This document shows positions 24,445 to 31,562 of a stretch of DNA of 60,786 nt, in pieces. The notes under the pieces were generated by a model. It was not told where the DNA came from. It saw nothing but the letters and a program-made list of their open reading frames with translations, and ran no database searches. Where the stretch lies: positions 263,449 through 324,234 of the forward strand of contig LN874946.1 of the NCBI GenBank assembly GCA_001282665.1, read 5' to 3'. Position 1 is the first letter of the stretch, and each line of letters opens with the position of its first letter. The position numbers were made by a program, and so were the translations under genes. This DNA comes from Clostridiales bacterium mt11 (GTDB taxonomy: Bacteria > Bacillota > Clostridia > Tissierellales > Tepidimicrobiaceae).

Positions 24445-25770
24445 ATGAATAAACTTGAACAATACATTAATGATAATTATGACGGTAGTCCTTATTGGTT
24501 TGAAAGTGAATGTCAAGACTCTTGGCATATAGATAGAATTATAAATAGTTTGAATGTAATGGATTATGTTGATGGTAAACATGAGATATTAAAACGTGGG
24601 GACGTTGTTTGGAAAAATAGACACTTTAAGACAAGGAAGATAGTTCTCCAGTATGTTAAACCCATATTAACATTTCAAAACAGTTTCTTGTTAAAGAATC
24701 CAGTTACTTTAACAAGTGATGATAAGGGAACATTAGAAAAGTATAAAGAAATATATAAGGTTGGCAAATACAACAATATAGACAGCAAGGTATTAGATTT
24801 ACTATTAAAGTATGGTGAGGTTTATGAGTATTTGTATTTAGATGAAGATAGAAAGATTAAATCACATATTATTAAGGCTTGTGACAGTTACCCTGTATAT
24901 AATGAAAATGGTGATTATATCGCCTTTATAGAACATTATATTAGTTCAGGTGTATCTTTCTATAGGATATATAAAAATGATATTGTAGAAGAATACAGTG
25001 ACAAAGGTGGAGACTTATACAAGGCAGGAGAATATCCTAATTTAAGTGGCTTACCTATAGTTTATATATTACCTTCTGAAAGGGATGAATTGAAAGGTAG
25101 AAGTGATTTAGAGGATTGGATTAATATAATTAACGATATGGAAGATTTATTGAGTAAGTACATGGACAGCTTTTATAAGTTCCTTAATCCTTTGCCAACG
25201 ATGACAGGGACTAAGTTAAGCACAGGTAAGAACGGTGAAGGTGGTATTGATTATGATCTAGTAGGACAAGTGTTACAGCTAGATCATATGAGTAAATTTG
25301 AGTTTGCAGTTGCAGATATGGACTATAATTCTTTTAAAGAAGTGTATAAGACATTACATCAGAATCTACTTAATATATCGATGACACCTGCAATATCTAT
25401 GAACAGTATGGAAATAAGTAATCTATCCGAAACATCTATGAAGATACTATTCTATATGGCAATAGCAAAGGCAAACATGACAGCAAAACAATTGTATAAT
25501 GGATTCGATGAAAGGTGGAAGAAGATAAAGAAACTACTACAAATGATAGATAAAGATTATAAAGGATATATAAGTTGTACCTTTAAATTTGATATACCAG
25601 CGAATGACAAGGAGATAATAGAGAACTTGAATACATTATATACAATGGGTACAATATCATTAGAAACATTATTGTCACAATCACCATATATATATGATGT
25701 AACATCAGAGATACAAAGGCTACAAGAGGATAAGAATGATATGGATGATGTAGATAATTTGGTTGATTAG
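24445..25770 (+). CDS. Portal protein, SPP1 gp6-like
   Basis: The product has 441 residues from ATG 24445 behind AAAGGTGGTAATGTAA. It follows the gp6 family layout: RKIVLQYVKPILTFQNSFLLKNPVTL near the start, a wing domain with YGEVYEYLYLDEDRKI, GLPIVYILPSERDELKGRSDLEDWINIINDMEDLLSKYMDS, and the stem/crown region with SNLSETSMKILFYMAIAKANMTAKQL. The portal dodecamer forms the DNA entrance of the head and the docking site of terminase and adaptor. It closes the rightward packaging transcript and is followed by a long non-coding stretch. Confidence 0.92.
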   Translation: MNKLEQYINDNYDGSPYWFESECQDSWHIDRIINSLNVMDYVDGKHEILKRGDVVWKNRHFKTRKIVLQYVKPILTFQNSFLLKNPVTLTSDDKGTLEKYKEIYKVGKYNNIDSKVLDLLLKYGEVYEYLYLDEDRKIKSHIIKACDSYPVYNENGDYIAFIEHYISSGVSFYRIYKNDIVEEYSDKGGDLYKAGEYPNLSGLPIVYILPSERDELKGRSDLEDWINIINDMEDLLSKYMDSFYKFLNPLPTMTGTKLSTGKNGEGGIDYDLVGQVLQLDHMSKFEFAVADMDYNSFKEVYKTLHQNLLNISMTPAISMNSMEISNLSETSMKILFYMAIAKANMTAKQLYNGFDERWKKIKKLLQMIDKDYKGYISCTFKFDIPANDKEIIENLNTLYTMGTISLETLLSQSPYIYDVTSEIQRLQEDKNDMDDVDNLVD

Positions 25771-25957
25771 GCTATTGATTGGCTTGCGTTGTCGTGATGT
25801 ACGTGGTGTATGTGGTGAATTGGCTTGTTTGGTTAGTTTGTGGTGTTGATGTGATGATATTTGGGTTAGAATTGGATTAGGTTTTATTATATTGATATGC
25901 CTAAATATGGGCGGTGTATTAAGTAGATAGTACACCTATATATTTTTACCTATTATA

Positions 25958-26304
25958 TTACAATTATGTTACAAATATATTACAAAACGGTTACAATTGT
26001 CAGACGATTTAGTTTACATAATACATACAAAGTATTAGCCATAATTGCATACCACCATAGGGTATGCATAATATAACAATAAATGTAAAATCAATAATAT
26101 CGCTATATCTTTAATAATAGGGAATAAATGTAATATATATGTCAATATATGTGACAATAATGATATATATATAACAATGTACTTTACTGAGATAAATCAA
26201 ATTATATAAAATGGTAATAAATGGGTAAAAATTATGTAAAACACTGCATATAATCTATATTAAGTGTAATATTAGTCACAAAAGATTAATTTTGTGACAT
26301 TACA
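25958..26304. repeat. Iteron-like array with inverted copies (candidate origin)
   Basis: TTACAA occurs at 25958, 25969, 25980 and 25991, an exact 11-bp period that puts all copies on one face of the helix. The inverted form TGTAAA/TGTAAT occurs at 26084, 26129, 26235 and 26265 in very AT-rich DNA. The array ends in an inverted repeat: TGTAAT (26265), GTCACAAAA (26275-26283), TTTTGTGAC (26290-26298), ATTACA (26299-26304). Iterons flanking AT-rich DNA are how satellite and plasmid origins are built. Function as an origin is inferred. Confidence 0.6.
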
Positions 26305-26483
26305 GACTATAAAGCGGTAAAGTGATACAGTACACATAGGAAATGGCAATATAATATAAATATACTATACAGGGGTATTTGACATAAGGTCGATACCCCA
26401 TTTGTTATAAAATTATGAATAGCGAACCATATTTTCTACGAACGGAAAAATAATTGACATAATAAAACCAAAAAATAAAATAT

Positions 26484-26513
26484 CCGACATCCTTATTCCA
26501 ACTATGGTATAAT
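26484..26513 (+). promoter_or_regulatory. Promoter of the lipoprotein gene
   Basis: An extended -10 element TGGTATAAT (TATAAT at 26508-26513) lies 18 bp after CCGACA (26484-26489), a weaker -35. The gene starts 29 bases downstream behind AAGGGGGA. This promoter is separate from the packaging operon, so the lipoprotein could be made in the integrated state. Confidence 0.65.
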
Positions 26514-26541
26514 ATAGAAAAAGGGGACAAGGGGGATATAC

Positions 26542-27330
26542 ATGAATAAGAAATATATACTATTGATTTTATTATTATGCCTAGTGCTTGTAGGTTGTGC
26601 TCCTAAGATGTCTGAAGATGAATATATAGAATTTGAAAAAGGAATGCGTATGAGTATGGATAATCTAATTAGAGTGACAACGTCATACTTATCTGATTCG
26701 GATGATTATGAAAATAGAGTATCATTATATGATAATGCTACAGTGTATTATGAAAGTATTGAAAGGAGAATGAAAGATGTAGAAAAGCGAATCCCTAAAG
26801 ATAAATTAGAAACATTTAATAGTAAATATTCTAAAGTAAATACAGAGGCAGTTTTATTGTTAAAGTATATTACAGATATTAATTATAATACAGATACGAA
26901 AGAAAAAATTGAAGATATTTTAAATCGATGGGCAGAAACAATAGATTACTCTTTGGATATAAATATAGAACCAATATATTTAAAAAGTGAATTTGATGTT
27001 TTAGATGAAGAAACATCAAAAAAAGATAGTGAATTTATAGGAGATATTTATATAGGAAGTGACCTTAAAATAGAAGATCAAGAATTAATATTTGAAGGGG
27101 ATTATATGTATTTTTCTGGGTATGTAAAAAATGTTGGAGATAGGAACTATTCTTATGTTAAAGTTAAAGCAATCTATTATGATAAAAACAATAATATAAT
27201 TGATACTGATTGGACTTATGCAGTGAGCAGTGAAGGCATTGCACCAAATGAGAGAAAGAGTTTTGAGATTATGTCAAGGTATACAGAGAAAGTTACACAG
27301 GGCAGTCTAAGTATACTAGAATATAAATGA
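26542..27330 (+). CDS. Element-encoded lipoprotein with a FxLYD-like domain
   Basis: The product has 262 residues from ATG 26542. MNKKYILLILLLCLVLVGCAP is a lipoprotein signal with lipobox LVGC, so the mature protein is anchored outside the membrane. Residues about 25-150 are helical and charged. Residues about 170-262 (IEDQELIFEGDYMYFSGYVKNVGDRNYSYVKVKAIYYDKNNNIIDTDWTYA) match the FxLYD-type beta domain. Surface lipoproteins in prophages and satellites often block entry of competing phages. That role is plausible here because the gene has its own promoter, but the sequence does not prove it. Confidence 0.75.
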   Translation: MNKKYILLILLLCLVLVGCAPKMSEDEYIEFEKGMRMSMDNLIRVTTSYLSDSDDYENRVSLYDNATVYYESIERRMKDVEKRIPKDKLETFNSKYSKVNTEAVLLLKYITDINYNTDTKEKIEDILNRWAETIDYSLDINIEPIYLKSEFDVLDEETSKKDSEFIGDIYIGSDLKIEDQELIFEGDYMYFSGYVKNVGDRNYSYVKVKAIYYDKNNNIIDTDWTYAVSSEGIAPNERKSFEIMSRYTEKVTQGSLSILEYK

Positions 27331-27347
27331 GAAAGGGGTGTATGTTG

Positions 27348-27641
27348 ATGTATAGAAAACTTGAGGAATTAATCCAAAGAGGGGAAATGTTAAAGAGCAC
27401 TTTTACAGTAGTTCTTTCAGATAATCTTAAATTTACAAAAGATAAAACAAGTGTATTAAAATGGATTAATGATTGTATTGATTGTATAGCAGAAGACCCA
27501 ACAATAGGTACTGACCATAACACATATAAAGAGTTTGAAAAATGGATACGTAAAGATAGAGATGTAACAGAAATATCATTAAATAGTTTTGAAAAATTAA
27601 TCAGTTTATTAGATGAAATAGATCCCTTAGTTTTTTATTAA
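27348..27641 (+). CDS. Hypothetical protein after the lipoprotein gene
   Basis: The product has 97 residues, most likely from ATG 27348, eight bases after GAAAGGGGTG; ATG 27342 is possible. The stop of the lipoprotein gene lies 17 bases upstream, so the two are probably cotranscribed. The chain is helical and charged (MYRKLEELIQRGEMLKSTF, WINDCIDCIAEDPTIG, LISLLDEIDPLVFY) with no motif that I recognise. A terminator follows and sets this two-gene unit apart from the head genes. The pair looks like a cargo or host-interaction module. Confidence 0.6.
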   Translation: MYRKLEELIQRGEMLKSTFTVVLSDNLKFTKDKTSVLKWINDCIDCIAEDPTIGTDHNTYKEFEKWIRKDRDVTEISLNSFEKLISLLDEIDPLVFY

Positions 27642-27692
27642 AATAAACTTGAGAATTAATTACCAAAATAATAATATTTTATAATTTACATC

Positions 27693-27724
27693 AAAGGCAG
27701 GATTAATTTCCTAGCCTTTTTTAT
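27693..27724 (+). terminator. Terminator after the lipoprotein unit
   Basis: AAAGGCAGGA pairs with TCCTAGCCTTT, with one bulged A, around a short AT loop, followed by TTTTATT. It ends the lipoprotein transcript before the adaptor gene. Confidence 0.75.
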
Positions 27725-27771
27725 TACAAAGATTTAGTTTGTAAATAATAAAAATAGAAAGGAATGATTAT

Positions 27772-28125
27772 ATGACAAATTTAGAAAGATTGAGAATAGA
27801 TTTAAGAGAATATCAAGATGTTAGCGATGAGGAATTAGAAGTACATTTAATGGAAAATAATCTTACATGGAATGATGAATACGATCCTAAATCAAATTCA
27901 AATAAAAAGGAGATATATCAAACGGCAGTATCATTTTTAGAAAGTATTGCAAATTCTCCTTCATTGATGAAGAATTATAAAACGGATGATGTAACAATTT
28001 CAATGTTTCATAAAAATTTATTAAATCAAATTGATTACTTGAATAGAAAAATAAGGATGATGCCAAATGATGATGATTTAGGTTCAGATGGAGGAGCAAC
28101 AATAGGCTATTTGTTTACTAAATGA
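27772..28125 (+). CDS. Head-tail adaptor (connector) protein
   Basis: The product has 117 residues from ATG 27772 behind AGAAAGGAATGA. It is helical, with LRIDLREYQDVSDEELEVHLMENNL at the start and KKEIYQTAVSFLESIANSPSLMKNYKTDDVTISMFHKNLLNQIDYLNRKIRMMP, a pattern seen in the gp15/gp6-type adaptors that ring the portal exit after packaging. The fold class is recognised rather than a precise family. It sits after the portal and before the head-closure gene, in the normal order apart from the inserted origin and lipoprotein unit. Confidence 0.7.
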   Translation: MTNLERLRIDLREYQDVSDEELEVHLMENNLTWNDEYDPKSNSNKKEIYQTAVSFLESIANSPSLMKNYKTDDVTISMFHKNLLNQIDYLNRKIRMMPNDDDLGSDGGATIGYLFTK

Positions 28126-28358
28126 AAATAGATAAAAAATTAGGTCATGCCCTAAAAAAGAGTGATTTTTATCAAAAATAGAATGGCTATTTTAAGCCAT
28201 TTGAGGGGTGTCAAAAAAGTCACTTTTTAAAACTTGGGGGGTAAATTTGAACGAAAAAAACTTATTCATATAGTTGGTCGAAACGAGGGTAACGTGCCTT
28301 AAATCGCCTCCTATGACAGATTTCTAAAGTATATTTTATATAAAAAGGATGGGATTAC
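28126..28358 (+). other. Intergenic stretch with G-tract/GTGTCAAAA motif and hairpin
   Basis: A hairpin AATGGCT/AGCCATT (28182-28201) precedes GGTGTCAAAAAAGTCAC (28207-28223) and GGGGGGTAAA (28236-28245). The same two words occur in the capsid leader at 15666-15686. Gaps of this size with such words are unusual inside a head-gene module and suggest a cis-acting site, possibly for packaging. No gene is seen here. Confidence 0.35.
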
Positions 28359-29315
28359 ATGAGTTATTTTGATATTTCTATAGATAACGATATTACATAT
28401 TTACTCAATGAAATAGGACATAATGTAAAAATAAATAACATTCCAGCAAAGGCTATTATAAATAATTCTAGTATGGAAAGAACTTTTGACGATAAAAGAA
28501 TTATTACACATGAAGAATTATATCGAGGTGATTATGTAAATTATAATGATCTCTTTTTTATTGTTTTAAATGAGGTTAACGATAAAAGATACAATAGCTA
28601 TTACAAAGGATTAATAAGAAAATGTAATTTTGATATTAAGTTTATAATGGGCGATAAATTATATTTATTTCCTTCCATTATAGAAGGTGAAAAATTCCTT
28701 ATCCAAGAAAATAACGTGATGAATATTTCCGCTGATACAATATCAGTAACTTTACCATCGACAAAAATAACAAAGAAGCTAAAGAAACAGGACAGTTTTA
28801 TCAAGTGGGAACAGAAATGGGAAGTTGAAGGAATTAATCATACCGAAGATGGACTAATACGGTTAAATTGTAAGGCAATTATTTTAGATAAAACAATAGA
28901 CGATATTGAAAATGAAATTGCAAATAGATATAAAGATGGAAAGGATAGATTAAACGGAAAGATAGAGCCTATATTACCATTTGATGATGTAGAACCAGAA
29001 CCAACCGAACCAGAAAATCTAGTGAATTATTCTATTCAACTTGATGGATATGATTCTATCGTATATGGTCAATTTGAATATTATACTGCAAATGTATACA
29101 AGGACAATATTAAAGTGGATAAAGATGTTAGGTTTGAGATTATAGCGGACAATCCTTCATGGGCTTGGATTGTGGAAGATGATAGATTAGAACCTAATCA
29201 ATGTAGAGTACAGGCAACTAAAGAAAAAGAAAAGAGAACATTTATATTGAAGGCATATTTAGTCGAAGATGAAACTGTATTTGATGAAATGGAAATACGA
29301 TTAGTGGCTTGGTAA
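28359..29315 (+). CDS. Head-closure/stopper-like protein with C-terminal Ig-like domain
   Basis: The product has 318 residues from ATG 28359 behind AAAAAGGATGGGATTA. The N-terminal third (ISIDNDITYLLNEIGHNVKINNIPAKAIINN, RGDYVNYNDLFFIVLNEVNDKRYNSYYKGLIRKCNFDIKF) matches phage proteins encoded just after the adaptor that plug the head and bind the tail. The middle continues as a beta-rich domain. After an EPEPTEPE linker, residues about 225-318 form an Ig-like beta domain. It is the last structural gene; tail genes would follow in a phage, but here the attR site comes next. Confidence 0.65.
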   Translation: MSYFDISIDNDITYLLNEIGHNVKINNIPAKAIINNSSMERTFDDKRIITHEELYRGDYVNYNDLFFIVLNEVNDKRYNSYYKGLIRKCNFDIKFIMGDKLYLFPSIIEGEKFLIQENNVMNISADTISVTLPSTKITKKLKKQDSFIKWEQKWEVEGINHTEDGLIRLNCKAIILDKTIDDIENEIANRYKDGKDRLNGKIEPILPFDDVEPEPTEPENLVNYSIQLDGYDSIVYGQFEYYTANVYKDNIKVDKDVRFEIIADNPSWAWIVEDDRLEPNQCRVQATKEKEKRTFILKAYLVEDETVFDEMEIRLVAW

Positions 29316-29683
29316 CAAACAATAAAAATAGTAAAAATATAATCATAATAGATTTTATCATAAATGATAATACTTAAAAACTAAAAATATACTTGAGTAA
29401 TGTAAAATAATAATATATACTTATCTTGTGTATATAATGATATACAAACACAAAATGAAGAAGAATTATCTACTAGAATACAATAATACACTCAATTATT
29501 ATACATTATCCAAGAAATCTACCATAATTGGGAGATGCCTGAAGATTTAGATGTTTAAGGATAAAAAGGAATAAGTATGCCTTTCCTGCGAATATTAAAG
29601 GTGTTTTTTGCTTGTATAAAAGAACTCTTTTTAAACATAATAAATTTATAGTTCCTATTATGTATGACTAAAGGAGTGAAAAT
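29316..29683. other. Right end of the element and start of host DNA, no gene
   Basis: About 190 AT-rich bases separate the head-closure gene from attR. They include the dyad TTATCAT/ATGATAA (about 29353-29368) and GTGTATATAATGATATACA-like words; AAATGATAA also occurs near the left end (about 12192), so these may be integrase arm sites. After attR, about 110 bases of host DNA precede the next small gene. They probably carry the original yebC terminator and a promoter, but neither is clear. Confidence 0.4.
29507..29569 (+). repeat. attR: second copy of the yebC 3' end
   Basis: This copy matches 12096-12158 at 62 of 63 positions. It encodes the final residues of YebC (IQEIYHNWEMPEDLDV) and the stop, without a start or the rest of the gene, so it is only a footprint of site-specific insertion. 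Identity stops sharply at both ends, marking the element boundary. Confidence 0.93.
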
Positions 29684-29857
29684 ATGGAAAACAATCAAAA
29701 CTTTGAAGAGATAAAGGAAAGGTTTAGTGCCGCAGACATTGATGGTAAAATTGAAATTTATACTACTGTGCGTGGCTTAACTGTTGATCAATATAAGGAA
29801 TTACTCCGGATGTTTCCCATTAAATATTTGGATAGATTAGAAAAGGCAATGGGTTAA
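29684..29857 (+). CDS. Small hypothetical host protein
   Basis: This 57-residue frame starts at ATG 29684 behind TAAAGGAGTGAAAAT and ends right at a perfect terminator. The chain (FEEIKERFSAADIDGKIEIYTTVRGLTVDQYKELLRMFPIKYLDRLEKAMG) looks like a compact folded domain. I do not recognise a family by name. The good ribosome site and dedicated terminator argue for a real gene of the host chromosome, normally next to yebC. Confidence 0.75.
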   Translation: MENNQNFEEIKERFSAADIDGKIEIYTTVRGLTVDQYKELLRMFPIKYLDRLEKAMG

Positions 29858-29889
29858 GATTGAAAGAAACATTTCTTTCAATCTTTTTT
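29858..29889 (+). terminator. Terminator of the small host gene
   Basis: GATTGAAAGAAA and TTTCTTTCAATC form a perfect 12-bp stem with a two-base loop, followed by six T, beginning immediately after the stop codon. Confidence 0.9.
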
Positions 29890-29935
29890 GTTAAAAGAGG
29901 ATAGGAGAGGAGAGTATATAAGATGAGGTGAATTT

Positions 29936-30601
29936 ATGAGAAAAGTATTTATTATTTTATTAACAATTTTTTTACCATTGTATTTATTATTAAAGGGTGT
30001 TGAAATAAATGCTTTTAACAAAAAATTTTATTTAAAATCCTATGAAAGATATAGGATTCCAGAGATTACAGGTAAAACATTAAGGGAGTTAGATGGTATT
30101 ACTGATGAGTTTTTTAAATATTTAAAGGGGAAATCAAATGAAGAAGTATTAAAGCCTTTTTTTAATGAAAAAGAAATAGTACATATGGAAGATGTAAATT
30201 TTCTTTTTAAATATGGAATTGTTTTAAAGAGAATATCTTTTATATTGTCTCTATTAACAATAATAACTATTTTTTATTATGATGAGGTACAAAGGGTATC
30301 TAGGGGAGTTTTTTATGGCAATTTTATCTGGTGGAGTTTAATATTAGTTTTATTTATTCTATCTTCAATTGATTTTAATAAATACTTTACCTATTTTCAT
30401 AGGATTTTTTTCAACAACGATTTGTGGTTATTAGATCCAGAGACGGATTTGCTGATTCAAATGCTTCCTGAAGGGTTTTTCATCGATATATTTAAAAGAA
30501 TTGTATTATTTTTTCTATCCATGTTGGCAATAATACAGATGACAAGCTATATATTGATGAAGAAAGGGAAGGATAGCGGTGGAAGGATTATCAATTTTTA
30601 A
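29936..30601 (+). CDS. DUF1461 (TIGR01906) integral membrane protein
   Basis: The product has 221 residues from ATG 29936 behind AGATGAGGTGAATTT. An N-terminal helix, a soluble loop and three further membrane helices are visible. The conserved stretch FTYFHRIFFNNDLWLLDPETDLLIQMLPEGFF (about residues 147-178) is the DUF1461 hallmark. The function of this family is not established; it is widespread in Firmicutes. Its end overlaps the next gene by 23 bases, so the two are coupled. Confidence 0.88.
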   Translation: MRKVFIILLTIFLPLYLLLKGVEINAFNKKFYLKSYERYRIPEITGKTLRELDGITDEFFKYLKGKSNEEVLKPFFNEKEIVHMEDVNFLFKYGIVLKRISFILSLLTIITIFYYDEVQRVSRGVFYGNFIWWSLILVLFILSSIDFNKYFTYFHRIFFNNDLWLLDPETDLLIQMLPEGFFIDIFKRIVLFFLSMLAIIQMTSYILMKKGKDSGGRIINF

Positions 30602-31502
30602 GGATTATTTTAATAGGGTTAAAAGAGAAATAATACTAAATAACTATTATACTAAAGAGGTGAAGGACGGCAAAAGTATGCGGGCTTCTTTTATAGATTG
30701 GATTTTTGTCACCATAGTTACTGCTTTGTTTTTCTTTATAACCATATTTAATACTACTAAGAGGATTGCTATGTCCGTTATGTTGACTGGAGTATTGATG
30801 TTTATTTATCTATTCTTATTTATAAATTGGAAACAAAGGACTAGAATTAAAAATATTACAAGGATAAATAAAAAGATGGGTAACAAGGAAGTTCTAAAAG
30901 AAATAGCCAAATATAGCAATAGAGATTTTATGGCTTATTTAAAGGCTTTACTTGAAAAATACTATGAAACGGCGTTCTTTGAATATGATAATCATATTGA
31001 TTTTATTGGTGAAATAAACGGAGAGATATATGGGGTGAAATGTTTTAAAAATTCGCTAGATAATAGAGTCACCATGAAGGATATTGAAAACTACATAACG
31101 GAGATGAAAAAAAAGAATATTCAAGAGGGAATTTTAGTAACCAACTCATATTTTTCAGATGAAGTCAAGGAGCAAACTAACTTTCTTTTAATAGATTTTG
31201 ATCAAATAATTCAAATGCTGATAAAGACAGGGCAATATCCCTCAAGGGAAGAGATTGAGGAAATAATAATAGCTAAATATGAGGATAAAAAAGGTCATTT
31301 AAAGGAAAGCTTAAGCCTTAATAGAAAAGATAAAATATATAAGTTTATTTTGTTAGGGATTGTTTTATATATAGTATCTTCTTTTGTAAGTTATTCCTTA
31401 TATTACAGGGTGATGGCATACGTATCAATTTTTACTGGAGTAATTATTGGTGCATATAATTTAGTTGAATACCTAAAAAGAGCTACAGAAAATAGGATAT
31501 AA
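30579..31502 (+). CDS. Membrane-anchored protein with Mrr-like nuclease-fold domain
   Basis: The product has 307 residues from GTG 30579, overlapping the previous gene. Two membrane helices (about residues 37-56 and 62-82) are followed by a cytoplasmic domain, AYLKALLEKYYETAFFEYDNHIDFIGEINGEIYGVKCFKNS and VTMKDIENYITEMKKKNIQEGILVTNSYFSDEVKEQTNFLLIDFDQI. This is the restriction-endonuclease (Mrr_cat) fold. The catalytic D-(x)n-ExK pattern appears as D-FIGEINGEIYGVK-C, so the lysine is kept. Two more helices end the chain (about 250-290). A role in DNA quality control at the membrane is possible but unproven. Confidence 0.7.
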   Translation: MEGLSIFKDYFNRVKREIILNNYYTKEVKDGKSMRASFIDWIFVTIVTALFFFITIFNTTKRIAMSVMLTGVLMFIYLFLFINWKQRTRIKNITRINKKMGNKEVLKEIAKYSNRDFMAYLKALLEKYYETAFFEYDNHIDFIGEINGEIYGVKCFKNSLDNRVTMKDIENYITEMKKKNIQEGILVTNSYFSDEVKEQTNFLLIDFDQIIQMLIKTGQYPSREEIEEIIIAKYEDKKGHLKESLSLNRKDKIYKFILLGIVLYIVSSFVSYSLYYRVMAYVSIFTGVIIGAYNLVEYLKRATENRI

Positions 31503-31515
31503 TATAAACAATATT

Positions 31516-31545
31516 AAAAACTTCTACTTTAAAGTAGAAGTTTTT
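31516..31545. terminator. Terminator before aroC
   Basis: A perfect 30-base palindrome, AAAAACTTCTACTTT followed by its complement, can fold into a stem with a T tail on either strand. It separates the Mrr-like gene from the aro operon. Confidence 0.88.
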
Positions 31546-31562
31546 ATACGAGAGGTGATTTG

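Larger units (their letters stand above)
25771..26541 (+). other. 770-base non-coding stretch (candidate replication origin region)
   Basis: No gene is supported here. It holds, in order, a strand-biased GT-rich segment (25794-25890), four TTACAA words at 11-bp spacing (25958-25996), hairpin GCATACC/GGTATGC near 26047-26067, several inverted TGTAAA/TGTAAT words within AT-rich DNA, a compound inverted repeat (26265-26304), an inverted repeat GGGGTAT/ATACCCC (26372-26399) around a TTGACA, and the promoter of the following lipoprotein gene. Confidence 0.75.
12096..29569 (+). mobile_element. Integrated satellite-like element with its own capsid and packaging genes but no tail genes
   Basis: The boundaries are the two 63-bp repeats. 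Inside are a tyrosine integrase, an HTH replication-type gene, a divergent repressor with operators, a primase, a candidate iteron origin, scaffold, major capsid, TerS, TerL, portal, adaptor and head-closure genes. No recognisable tail tube, tape measure, baseplate, fibre, holin, endolysin or capsid protease is present. The size (about 17.4 kb), gene content and gene-end insertion fit capsid-forming phage-inducible chromosomal islands, which use helper-phage tails. All frames look intact. A tailless prophage remnant is the alternative. Confidence 0.85.

Noticed and set aside
25720..25935. Minus-strand frame of 71 codons rich in Pro, His and Ile across the end of portal and the GT-rich segment
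   Set aside because: It is open only because the plus strand lacks C there; it has no ribosome site and overlaps portal antisense.
25958..25996. Regular short repeats that could suggest a CRISPR array
   Set aside because: The unit is 11 bp with a 6-base core, without 25-35-base repeats, spacers or cas genes; it fits iterons.
26372..26399. TTGACA inside the GGGGTAT/ATACCCC inverted repeat as a promoter
   Set aside because: No -10 element at acceptable spacing; the nearest TATAA-like word is about 20 bp away. It may be an operator or hairpin instead.
27772..29315. The two genes after the lipoprotein as tail proteins
   Set aside because: Their sequence patterns fit the adaptor and stopper that finish the head; there is no tail tube, tape measure or tail-assembly frameshift pair.
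12096..29569. The element as an integrative conjugative element
   Set aside because: There is no relaxase, coupling protein or type IV secretion gene; terminase, portal and capsid are present.
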